DNA of 7,945 nt from the NCBI GenBank assembly GCA_913061385.1, contig CAJXTM010000135.1, positions 1 to 7,945 on the forward strand, written 5' to 3'. Shown here in pieces: positions 1 to 7,068 of the stretch. The stretch's first letter is position 1, and every line of letters starts with the position of its first letter. The notes under the pieces were generated by a model. That model saw only the letters and a list, made by a program, of their open reading frames with translations. It searched no databases and was not told the DNA's origin. The stretch comes from an uncultured Rhodopirellula sp. (GTDB taxonomy: Bacteria > Planctomycetota > Planctomycetia > Pirellulales > Pirellulaceae). The position numbers were made by a program, and so were the translations under genes.

Positions 1-47
1 CTACACGTAAGGAGTCGTCGGCAGCGTCAGATGTGTATAAGAGACAG
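1..47 (+). other. Nextera i5-side library adapter (artificial)
   Basis: This is not organism DNA. It reads as the end of the P5 adapter (CTACAC, 1-6), an 8-base index GTAAGGAG (7-14, which I recall as Nextera index S505), the read-1 adapter portion (15-28) and the 19-base Tn5 mosaic end AGATGTGTATAAGAGACAG (29-47). Organism sequence begins at 48. The first gene is therefore cut by tagmentation. Confidence 0.98.
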
Positions 48-49
48 CA

Positions 50-502
50 TCTGAACTGGATCGTGAGACATGGTTAAGCTTTGGTGGTGATCAGATGCTG
101 GCGTCCTACGACGCGCAAAGTATCGAACAAATTCCTGTGGCGCACCGTTCTTTCTTGCAGAATGGTCTGAAGGATTTCTACGAAAACGAAACTCATTTTT
201 GCGTTCACGCGAACGCGTGCGAAGATCTGGAACTTAAAGACCAGCCAAAAAGAATGCTGTTTTGGAAAAAATTCGGTGAGGTCAAACCCCATCAATCGGG
301 GCGGGTCATGGTTTGTGGACATACTCCCCAAATAAGTGGCTACCCAAAGGATGTTGGCCACGCCATCTGCATTGACACCGCTGCTGCCAGAAAAGGCTGG
401 CTGACCTGTCTAGACCTTGATACCAGATATTGCTGGCAAGCCAACGAAGCAGGTAATACTCGCAGCTTTTCCCTCGACGCTGCCGAACGAATTGCAATAT
501 AA
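50..502 (+). CDS. PPP-family metallophosphoesterase (ser/thr phosphatase or Ap4A hydrolase-like), 5' truncated
   Basis: The frame is open from the adapter junction: codons from 50 read SELDRETWLSFGGDQMLASY, so the ATG at 95 is internal and the true start lies outside the window. The 'W...GGDQMLASY' opening matches the middle of PPP-family phosphatases (PrpA/ApaH-like), where it follows the GNHE motif. Visible motifs are FCVHAN (metal-ligand His codon at 206-208), an 'LKDQP...LFW' stretch, VCGHTPQ (second metal-ligand His at 320-322) and ICIDTAAARKGWLTCLDL near the end. The N-terminal GDxHG, GDxVDRG and GNHE motifs are missing because of the cut. About 150 residues remain of a usual 220-250. 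The family hydrolyses phosphoprotein or dinucleoside polyphosphate substrates with two metal ions in the cytoplasm; the substrate cannot be decided here. The gene is followed by a long gap and appears unrelated to the carbohydrate genes. Confidence 0.85.
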   Translation, partial: SELDRETWLSFGGDQMLASYDAQSIEQIPVAHRSFLQNGLKDFYENETHFCVHANACEDLELKDQPKRMLFWKKFGEVKPHQSGRVMVCGHTPQISGYPKDVGHAICIDTAAARKGWLTCLDLDTRYCWQANEAGNTRSFSLDAAERIAI

Positions 503-605
503 ATCCGGTAAAGATAACGAGCAAATGCTGCTTTGAACAACACACGCGGCTACCTTCTGAATCGCCGCTCGATCACTCATATAATTCTGGCGAGCATTCA
601 GTACT

Positions 606-649
606 GGACCTGGAAAAGAGGCCGCACCAAAGTGGCAAGTTCCAGGCCC
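606..649. repeat. Imperfect inverted repeat (10-bp arms, one mismatch)
   Basis: GGACCTGGAA (606-615) pairs with TTCCAGGCCC (640-649) with one mismatch, enclosing a 24-base loop. As RNA it could form a stable stem about 100 bases after the phosphatase stop. It is not followed by a T run, so it is not a standard intrinsic terminator; it could be a 3'-end structure of the phosphatase transcript or chance. Confidence 0.3.
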
Positions 650-960
650 CGTTGCCCACCCCCTTCGTGACTTCTGTACAAGTCAACTGCCCCCCATTTC
701 ACCCAGCAGTGGTGGGGCAGGCATTCCCCAAGCTACCATTCGCCGCAACTGCAGCTCGCGGTCGTTTCCGTGGCATCTGATAAAACGCCGGCGGAGCGAG
801 TATATTGCTGGGGCAATGGTCAGTTTTGCTTTAAACAAGCCCCTTAGAAACTGACTTGCAATAACTTTTGCGTCGGAATCATCCGCACAAAAACCATTGG
901 TAGACACCGCAGCAACTGAAAACGCGAATCCCCCATTTGGATTCCTGTGGATGGCTGCCG

Positions 961-1006
961 CAGTGTCTTGATAAACGCAGTGTTTTGATAAACAGTGCCT
1001 GATACA
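961..1006. repeat. 17-bp tandem repeat upstream of symporter, possible operator
   Basis: Two near-identical head-to-tail units, CAGTGTCTTGATAAACG (961-977) and CAGTGTTTTGATAAAC (978-993), are followed by a degenerate third, CAGTGCCTGATACA (993-1006). The array lies about 60 bases before the preferred symporter start. Direct repeats with a period near 1.5 helical turns next to a start are often regulator binding sites, but no regulator gene is in the window, so the operator role is inference. The repeat itself is plain in the sequence. Confidence 0.45.
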
Positions 1007-1053
1007 TAATGAACACTTCATTGCGATGTGGAAGAAACATCGCTGCTCCAGTT

Positions 1054-1060
1054 GGGAAAG
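1054..1060 (+). promoter_or_regulatory. Ribosome binding site deciding the symporter start
   Basis: GGGAAAG lies 6 bases before the ATG at 1067. No comparable purine stretch precedes the GTG at 1028, so this site favours the shorter protein, whose residue numbering also lies close to that of vSGLT. Confidence 0.45.
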
Positions 1061-1066
1061 ACTTCC

Positions 1067-2740
1067 ATGCTGTCAATGACATTCCTCTCGTTTCTGTTTT
1101 TCACCGGACTCGTAATTGCACTCACGTGGTGGTTCACGCGTGGTTCAGATTTAAAAACTGACGAGGGTTACTTTCTTGCTGGCCGAAGCTTGACAGGGAT
1201 TTTCATCGCAGGGTCACTGCTGTTGACCAATTTATCGACGGAGCAACTGATTGGCTTGAACGCTGGATCATTCAACGACGGGCTATCAGTGATGTGTTGG
1301 GAAGTGATTGCGGGGATGTCTCTTGTTGTTCTGGCATTGGTATTTCTGCCACGTTACCTAAAGTCCGGAATCGCAACGATTCCACAATTTTTGGAAGAGC
1401 GTTATGGTTCATCGGTCAGAGCGTTGACGGCTGGCATCTTCATCGTTGCCTACATGCTGATTTTGCTTCCGTTCGTTTTATTTCTTGGTGCTCGTGGCCT
1501 CAACGGCATGCTCAACCTTCAAGAATTGCTCGAAATCAAAGATGAATTGGCAGCGATCTGGTACGTCATTATTTTCATTGCGATCCTGGGGGGTGGTTAC
1601 GCAATCTGGGGTGGAATGCGAGCGATTGCTGTCTCTGACACCTTCAACGGTGCCGGGCTCCTGATTGGCGGGCTGATGATCACTTTCTTTTCGCTGCAGG
1701 TCATCGCCGGTGACGACGGCGGGTTCATGGGAGCCTTTGAAAAAATCAAAACACAAGACGCTGATGCCTTCAATTCGATTGGCTCTGCTGATGAGGGAAC
1801 ACACTGGCCGACACTTTTCACCGGGGTGTTGCTGCTGAACTTCTTTTATTGGTGCACGAACCAGCAAATCATTCAAAGAACATTTGGCGCGAAAAATCTT
1901 GCCGAGGGTCAAAAGGGAGTGCTTCTGGCTGCGTTCTTCAAGATTCTCGCTCCGCTGATCCTCGTTCTGCCAGGTATCATGGCTGCCTACCTCGTCATCG
2001 GTATCGGGGACCCCGAAATGGTGGAATCCGTTGGTCAGAATGCCGAAGGCAACTGGATCGCAGATCGGGCTTATGGCTCTTTGGTAAGTAAAGTTCTGCC
2101 GAGCTGGTTGTTGGGTTTCTTTGCCGCGGTCGTTGTGGGTTCAATCTTATCGACATTCAACTCAGTCCTGAACTCTGCAGCAACGCTCTTTTCGCTTGAC
2201 GTCTACAAAAAATACCTGAACCCGAATGCATCAACCAAGGCTGTCGTACGGTCCGGCCAGATCTGCAGTTTCCTTGTCGCAGCGTTTGCCGTCATCGCAG
2301 CACCACAAATCTTCTACGGCAAGGAAGCGATTTTCGGATTTTTCCAAACCCTCAATGGTGTTTATTTCATCCCGCTGCTTGCGATCATCATGGTAGGGAT
2401 GTTCCACCGGTATGCAGATGGCAGATCAGCGCTCATCACCTTGCTCATCGGGCTTGTATTGATGGCCATTGGCACATTCGCCACTGGCGAAGACAAGGCT
2501 CAAAACATTGACGGTTGGTTGTCTGACGCTTTTGGAAGCCCATTCCACTACATGGGCTTTATTTTTGTTGTGTTGATCGTGCTGCAATTGTTACTGAGTG
2601 CCGCTGGAATGAGGAGAGGTGAGCCCTACGTTCAAGAAGACAAGGGACTGGTTGACCTGACGCCCTGGAAACCTGCTCGCTTTGTAGGTGGAGCATTGAT
2701 CCTGCTGGTTCTAGGCATCTATGCATTTTTTGCAATCTAG
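1067..2740 (+). CDS. Sodium:solute symporter, SGLT-like, probable sugar transporter
   Basis: Inner-membrane SSS/SLC5-family carrier of 557 residues with about 14 hydrophobic segments (first at about 3-22, last at about 538-556). By eye it aligns along its length with the Vibrio galactose symporter vSGLT. The sodium-site serine pair of vSGLT (S364/S365) corresponds to S362/T363 in GSILSTFNSVLNS. The sugar contacts recalled for vSGLT (Q69, E88, N260, K294, Q428) and gate Tyr263 correspond to Q60, E79, N258, K292, Q427 and Y261. This argues for a hexose-like substrate rather than an amino or organic acid. Start choice: the ATG at 1067 has GGGAAAG (1054-1060) at good spacing; the frame can extend to a GTG at 1028 without a visible ribosome binding site, and another ATG lies at 1076. 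It sits 326 bases before the sulfatase-GH43 gene on the same strand, which suggests uptake of the released sugar. Family is near certain; the substrate is inferred. Confidence 0.93.
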   Translation: MLSMTFLSFLFFTGLVIALTWWFTRGSDLKTDEGYFLAGRSLTGIFIAGSLLLTNLSTEQLIGLNAGSFNDGLSVMCWEVIAGMSLVVLALVFLPRYLKSGIATIPQFLEERYGSSVRALTAGIFIVAYMLILLPFVLFLGARGLNGMLNLQELLEIKDELAAIWYVIIFIAILGGGYAIWGGMRAIAVSDTFNGAGLLIGGLMITFFSLQVIAGDDGGFMGAFEKIKTQDADAFNSIGSADEGTHWPTLFTGVLLLNFFYWCTNQQIIQRTFGAKNLAEGQKGVLLAAFFKILAPLILVLPGIMAAYLVIGIGDPEMVESVGQNAEGNWIADRAYGSLVSKVLPSWLLGFFAAVVVGSILSTFNSVLNSAATLFSLDVYKKYLNPNASTKAVVRSGQICSFLVAAFAVIAAPQIFYGKEAIFGFFQTLNGVYFIPLLAIIMVGMFHRYADGRSALITLLIGLVLMAIGTFATGEDKAQNIDGWLSDAFGSPFHYMGFIFVVLIVLQLLLSAAGMRRGEPYVQEDKGLVDLTPWKPARFVGGALILLVLGIYAFFAI

Positions 2741-2767
2741 GGCCAACCCGCATACCACAATCAATAA

Positions 2768-2782
2768 CCAGTCATGGACTGG
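2768..2782. terminator. Short perfect hairpin after symporter, weak terminator candidate
   Basis: CCAGTC-ATG-GACTGG is a 6-bp perfect stem with a 3-base loop, 27 bases after the symporter stop. There is no T run after it, so it is at best a 3'-end stabilising structure or a factor-dependent site. Confidence 0.25.
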
Positions 2783-3054
2783 CGAGTGACATTGAAGCCG
2801 TGCTCACTGTCAACTGCGGCACCAGTTCGTTGCTCCCGCATATCGAATCACAACACGTTACGAGCTTCGTTCCCAACGGAGCCACGGGGCATTCCCCATG
2901 AACCTGGGGCAATCCAACGTGTGCTGTTCAAGCATTCCGATGATTCTTTGCCAGTCATGACTTTTTGTTCATTTGATTTTTGGTGAAGTTCCCCCAGACC
3001 GGGTAAATTAATGGGTGTGATTTGCATCAAGACACAGGAAGACGGATTCCCATA

Positions 3055-3060
3055 CCGAGG
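3055..3060 (+). promoter_or_regulatory. Ribosome binding site deciding the sulfatase-GH43 start
   Basis: CCGAGG, with GAGG 6 bases before the ATG at 3067. The same frame is open back to a TTG at 3022, but that start has no such site and would put 15 extra residues before an otherwise normal signal peptide. Confidence 0.5.
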
Positions 3061-3066
3061 CCAACC

Positions 3067-6000
3067 ATGAACTTCCAGCACAGCAAGCAGACGCATTCCC
3101 AAAACTGCTTGCGTTACCTTTTCCTGATCATTTGTCTGTGCATTCCATCTGAACTGTTCGCAGTACCGAAATCACCCAATTCTGAATTACTTTCCCGCCC
3201 GAACGTGATCATCGTCTTCATCGATGACATGGGCTGGTCAGATTTATCATGCTTCGATGGTGAGCACATAGAAACGGAGCACCTTGACCGTTTGGCATCC
3301 GAAGGATTGCGTTTCACCAACTTCTATGTCAATTCACCCATCTGCTCACCGTCTCGCGTTGCTCTTGCAACAGGCCAATACCCGCAACGCTGGCGCATCA
3401 CCTCGTACTTGAACAATCGCAGATCGAATCACGATCGTGGGATGGCGCAATGGCTGTCACCAACAGCTCCCATGCTGTCACGAGAATTACAAAAAGCGGG
3501 CTACAAAACGGGTCATTTTGGCAAGTGGCACATGGGGGGACAGCGTGATGTCCATGACGCTCCTTTGATCCGTGACTATGGTTTTGATCAATCGCTCACC
3601 AACTTCGAAGGCCTAGGCCCTCGCGTACTGCCATTGAAAGATGCTTATGACGGAAAAATTCCGCAGACTCATGATTTAGGTTCTGCCAAATTGGGCAAGG
3701 GCCCCATTCGCTGGCTCGACCGTTCGCTAATCACGGCTGAATTCACTCATCACGCAATTGAGTTCATTGATCAGGCTGTGGCAGACGACCAACCGTTCTA
3801 TCTCAACCTTTGGCCTGATGACGTTCATTCGCCTTTCTTCCCTCCACAAGAACTTCGACACGCTTCAGATGGCAGCAAACGCGAGTTGTACTATGCCGTA
3901 CTTGACGCCATGGATCAGCAACTGGGGAAATTATTTTCAAGAGTACGCAACGATGAGCAACTTCGAAACAACACACTGATCATCGTGGCATCAGACAATG
4001 GTCACGAAGATGGTGCTGGGCAATCAACCCCTTTGCGTGGTTCCAAGACATGGCTTTATGAAGGTGGCATTCGATCACCGCTGATTGTCTGGGGTCCCGG
4101 GCTGATCAACCAAGACGCTGCTGGAACGACGAACACGAAATCCATCCTGTGTGCAATGGATGTCAACACATCTCTCTACGGGATCACTCGTGTACCAGCA
4201 CCAAGTGGAGCCGAACTGGACGGAGAACCGCTAGCTGCCACGCTACTGGGAAACTCGCTGACCAGTCGTTCTCAACCTCTCTTCTGGCGACGCCCTCCGG
4301 ATCGACCAGGTAATCGACGTGAGGACAATCCGGACTTGGCTGTCCGTGATGGCCAATGGAAATTGCTCGTTAATTTTGACGGTAGTAAACCCCAGCTTTT
4401 CAATCTTGATAAAGATATCGGTGAACAAAACAACATAGCAAAGACCCACCCAAAGGTCATGAATGAACTTTTAACTGCTACCTTCAAATGGAACCAACAG
4501 GTCCCAACAGATGCAGGAGTGCCAGGCTTCGAACATGCTAGTGATGCCCCTGCCCCAATCGCTGACGACCTGTTCGTGAACCCAATTGGTGAAGGTGCAG
4601 ACCCGTGGGTCATTCGTGATCCACATTCACCTCGATACTTGTGGTGTTTCTCGGAAGGTAATCGAGCTATCGCTGTACACACTTCGGATCAGCTTGAATC
4701 CTTGGGGCAAAAGCACATCGTTTGGGAAGCTCCGGCAACAGGCCCCTACTCAAAAGAAGTCTGGGCTCCGGAACTGCACTTTCTTGATGGTCGCTGGCAC
4801 ATCTACTTCGCTGCCTCCGATGGCAACAATGCCAATCACCTTTCCTATGTCCTAAAAAGTGAAACCACTGACCCTTTGGGGCCGTACAAAATGCACGGTC
4901 CTCTTGCAACGGGCGAGGGAAAAGATGGGAGAAGTCCAAATCTCTGGGCGATTGATGTAACGGTACTGCAGCATGATGACAAGCAATTTGCCATTTGGTC
5001 TGGCTGGGATGCCGCCGGAACGGATCAGCAATATCTTTACATTGCTGCAATGAAATCAGCAACAGAATTAGCGGGTCCGCGGATCCGCTTGTGCAGTAAT
5101 GACGATTACCCATGGGAATTCACGCGATACACACCCGACTTGGAAACGGAAGACAAAGGCAGGGGTTTGAATGAGGCCCCTCAAATCTTTCAGGCACAAG
5201 GGCGAACCTTCATCACTTTTTCCTGCGGCGCATCGTGGTTACCCACCTATAAGCTGGGCATTCTGGAACTTATCGCGGACGATCCCCTCAATCCAAAATC
5301 ATGGAAGAAACGTGAAACGCCTGTCTTTACTGGCAATGGCTCAACCTTGGGTGTTGGACATTCCTGTTTTGTGACTTCACTCGATGAGAGCGAACAATGG
5401 CACATCTATCACGCCAAACGAGACGGTGATGCAGGGTGGCGAAGAACAATATTTGTTCAACCGATGAAAACGGGAAAGCGAGGATTTCCATTACTAGGGA
5501 AAGCCTTGCCAAAAGGCTCTGCAACACTGCGTCCCCAAGGGCAACAACCTCGCGCAACAAAACGGGAACTGAAGGAATCACTTCGAGACGAAGCGGCACC
5601 GGGAGACTTTAGCTATTTTGGCCATCACCAATACGCTAAACCTACCTCCAGCGGATTTGAGCTTGGTATCATTCCACCTGACCCTGTTAATGAGTTCCGC
5701 TGTGGTGAGAAGCTTGTTTTGGATCACAGCCTGCCTGCCAATCTGAATATCTCAGTGACCATTGACATGCTGGATCGAAGTAATGCCAGAGACGCAGGAC
5801 TGCTGTTGCGTACAACAGGTTCTTCAATCGGTTACGACGCACAGCGAGGTTATTTTGCCGGCTTGATCCCCAACACGGGGCTGATCATTTTTGGAAAAAC
5901 TGATGGTGAGACATGGACCGAATTAGCTCGTCAAACACACAGATTTGATCCCCAAAAGAAACAACGTCTCTCCGTAACATGCAAGGATGATCAGTTCACC

Positions 6001-6129
6001 GTGAGTGTGAATGGTAAGCTCATGATGTCAGTTCAAGACGGAACCTATGATCGCGGAACCATCGGAATGCGCGTGGTCAACACACACGCAGTATTCACAG
6101 ACCTAGAATGCTCGCCATTGGAAGAGTGA
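3067..6129 (+). CDS. Secreted trimodular enzyme: S1 sulfatase + GH43 glycosidase + C-terminal beta-sandwich
   Basis: 1020 residues in one unbroken frame. Residues 1-32 look like a signal peptide (basic start, hydrophobic LRYLFLIICLC, cleavage near LFA/VP), so it should be exported. Residues 44-475 are a sulfatase: calcium ligands D53/D54 and D310/N311, formylglycine Cys93 in PICSPSR, second signature GYKTGHFGKWHMG with K153 and H155, H254 in DDVHSP, K327 in LRGSK. It needs formylglycine maturation by an enzyme not in the window. Residues about 495-815 resemble a GH43 five-bladed propeller: putative base D512 in GADPWVIRD, D630 in WAIDVTVL, acid E703 in LNEAPQIF, and H765 in GVGHSCF. The VWAPELH and WHIYFAAS motifs recall exo-acting alpha-L-arabinofuranosidases; the subfamily is uncertain. 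Residues about 845-1015 look like a concanavalin-like sandwich (CBM66- or LamG-like, tentative), probably glycan-binding. Single sulfatases are usually 450-550 residues. The inferred role is paired desulfation and glycosidic cleavage of a sulfated polysaccharide. Confidence 0.9.
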   Translation: MNFQHSKQTHSQNCLRYLFLIICLCIPSELFAVPKSPNSELLSRPNVIIVFIDDMGWSDLSCFDGEHIETEHLDRLASEGLRFTNFYVNSPICSPSRVALATGQYPQRWRITSYLNNRRSNHDRGMAQWLSPTAPMLSRELQKAGYKTGHFGKWHMGGQRDVHDAPLIRDYGFDQSLTNFEGLGPRVLPLKDAYDGKIPQTHDLGSAKLGKGPIRWLDRSLITAEFTHHAIEFIDQAVADDQPFYLNLWPDDVHSPFFPPQELRHASDGSKRELYYAVLDAMDQQLGKLFSRVRNDEQLRNNTLIIVASDNGHEDGAGQSTPLRGSKTWLYEGGIRSPLIVWGPGLINQDAAGTTNTKSILCAMDVNTSLYGITRVPAPSGAELDGEPLAATLLGNSLTSRSQPLFWRRPPDRPGNRREDNPDLAVRDGQWKLLVNFDGSKPQLFNLDKDIGEQNNIAKTHPKVMNELLTATFKWNQQVPTDAGVPGFEHASDAPAPIADDLFVNPIGEGADPWVIRDPHSPRYLWCFSEGNRAIAVHTSDQLESLGQKHIVWEAPATGPYSKEVWAPELHFLDGRWHIYFAASDGNNANHLSYVLKSETTDPLGPYKMHGPLATGEGKDGRSPNLWAIDVTVLQHDDKQFAIWSGWDAAGTDQQYLYIAAMKSATELAGPRIRLCSNDDYPWEFTRYTPDLETEDKGRGLNEAPQIFQAQGRTFITFSCGASWLPTYKLGILELIADDPLNPKSWKKRETPVFTGNGSTLGVGHSCFVTSLDESEQWHIYHAKRDGDAGWRRTIFVQPMKTGKRGFPLLGKALPKGSATLRPQGQQPRATKRELKESLRDEAAPGDFSYFGHHQYAKPTSSGFELGIIPPDPVNEFRCGEKLVLDHSLPANLNISVTIDMLDRSNARDAGLLLRTTGSSIGYDAQRGYFAGLIPNTGLIIFGKTDGETWTELARQTHRFDPQKKQRLSVTCKDDQFTVSVNGKLMMSVQDGTYDRGTIGMRVVNTHAVFTDLECSPLEE

Positions 6130-6237
6130 TGACAGATATTTCATCTCGAGCACACAACAATCACGCATTCTGTTGTAACCCTGTGAATTAGTATCGCCAA
6201 GCATAAAAGAGAGACGGCAACACGCACCGAAACCTGA

Positions 6238-6599
6238 TCAGGCCGCATCGATTTCAACGGGAAATGTATCCAGTTGTTCAATCGAGGAACCGCCCATTCC
6301 ATAGAATGGTCCCGCTTCAATGTGCCATCCCATCAGCACCACCGAATCCACCTCGGTGTCAGCAAATCCGAGCTTCACTGCCAGCCGATTCGCATCGATT
6401 TTCTTGCGAGAAATAAACTGATGGAGTTCGGGGAAACATCTCGCGTGATTCCCTCGATCGAGCCACCGACAGGCCGATTTTTACAGTCCAGCCTGATAAC
6501 GATGACAGGAACCGCCATCGTGTGTCGCTTATCCTGCCGGCGTTCACCACCTCGACAGTCAGTGCAGCTCAAAAACTGCCACTTGAAGAAACCACTCAA
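6238..6599 (-). pseudogene. PilZ-like domain gene broken by a one-base frameshift
   Basis: Read on the minus strand. The upstream part gives GGERRQDKRHTMAVPVIVI and then GITRDVSPNSISLFLARK; the downstream part, in another frame, gives RLAVKLGFADTEVDSVV then AGPFYGMGGSSIEQ, ending at the TGA at 6240-6238. Adding one base to the four-T run at 6399-6402 (AAAA on the coding strand) joins the halves as LFLARKIDANRLAVKL, a complete PilZ-type barrel of about 120 residues. Motifs are RxxxR (RQDKR) and DxSxx(G/S) (DVSPNS, with Ser in place of the final Gly), the c-di-GMP-binding signature in true PilZ domains. The start is unclear: TTG at 6599 is used here, the frame is open to 6638, and an ATG at 6518 would lose RxxxR. 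It converges with the sulfatase-GH43 gene, stops 108 bases apart. It may be a real pseudogene or a sequencing deletion in a homopolymer. The role would be cytoplasmic second-messenger sensing. Confidence 0.75.
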
Positions 6600-7068
6600 T
6601 TCCAGTAGCAGCTCTTGAAGAGGACAACCGTTTTGGCATCAATGAACAAAGTCTGATCTGATTTCGGATAATGGGGAACACGCAATCAATATCAATGCCC
6701 CCGACACCCAATCATTCCCCGCACGCTCAGCTCACCATGAACTGAATTCCACACCGAAAAACTGGGCTACTGATCGCGAACTGGATTGCTACAAGCCAAC
6801 CATTGCAAACAAAAGTGGCATCCAAGATAGTTTCATGAACGACTGGATCGATCAGACTGCACCCATACAAAAATTGGTTGCGGTATCATGCAGTCCAAAC
6901 ACGTCGTTCCACAATATTTTGTCAAGATCACCCAAACTGCGGTACACAAAAATGCGTCTGGTTGAGATGACCACAAGCTGCACAGAGCAGGAGTCCAACC
7001 ATAGCAATGAGGGCACCGTTTCGAACCTGTCTTCACACTTATAAGAAATCTCCCCAGCTAGGAACCGA
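6600..7068. other. Intergenic region, no convincing gene
   Basis: About 470 bases upstream of both the PilZ-like gene (minus) and the second sulfatase (plus), so promoters for both should lie here, although I could not pick any out. A plus-strand frame is open from 6646 to the stop at 7042-7044 (133 codons, first ATG at 6835), but the peptide shows no motif, signal peptide or ribosome binding site, and ends 24 bases before the sulfatase start. I treat it as a chance frame. Confidence 0.5.
7060..7063 (+). promoter_or_regulatory. Ribosome binding site of second sulfatase
   Basis: AGGA, 5 bases before the first of two adjacent ATGs (7069). It supports the first ATG as start, though the second, at 7072, is close enough to be used. 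Confidence 0.4.

Larger units (their letters stand above)
503..1066. other. Intergenic region, no recognised gene
   Basis: About 560 bases between the phosphatase stop and the preferred symporter start. I read all frames: the longest open frame (minus strand, 683-1021, 112 residues) has no family motif I recognise and a cysteine- and arginine-rich composition typical of a chance frame. What can be seen is an imperfect inverted repeat (606-649) and a tandem repeat (961-1006), listed separately. No convincing sigma-70 promoter was identified. Confidence 0.6.
2741..3066. other. Intergenic region between symporter and sulfatase-GH43
   Basis: 326 bases with no recognised gene. Open frames here on either strand are short and match no family I know. 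It holds a perfect short hairpin (2768-2782) and, at its end, the ribosome binding site of the next gene. I see no clear -35/-10 pair. The length suggests that the downstream gene has its own promoter. Confidence 0.55.

Noticed and set aside
19..62. Tn5 mosaic end read as a natural transposon end
   Set aside because: It is joined to the Illumina index and sequencing adapter and mirrored at the other end of the record, so it is library sequence and not a resident transposon.
546..568. GCGGC/GCCGC hairpin after the phosphatase stop
   Set aside because: A 5-bp stem with a 13-base loop and no T run; not distinguishable from chance.
683..1021. 112-residue minus-strand open frame upstream of the symporter
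   Set aside because: No recognisable motif, odd composition, no ribosome binding site, and it overlaps the tandem repeat; most likely a chance frame.
3022..3066. TTG start at 3022 for the sulfatase-GH43 gene
   Set aside because: The ATG at 3067 has a GAGG ribosome binding site and gives a normal signal peptide; the extension MHQDTGRRIPIPRPT adds nothing recognisable.
6154..6176. Inverted repeat ACAACA/TGTTGT between the convergent sulfatase-GH43 and PilZ-like genes, as a shared terminator
   Set aside because: The stem is A/T-rich and only 6 bp, the loop is 11 bases and no T run follows; too weak to call.
6748..6837. Short + strand peptide 'LLIANWIATSQPLQTKV', which faintly recalls the planctomycete PSD1/DUF1553 segment
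   Set aside because: Under 30 residues, bounded by stops on both sides, with no further PSD1 similarity in any frame nearby.
6646..7044. 133-codon open frame on the + strand containing 'ISDNGE', resembling the sulfatase SDNG motif
   Set aside because: No other sulfatase motif surrounds it and no family could be recognised; the match is four residues and best explained by chance.
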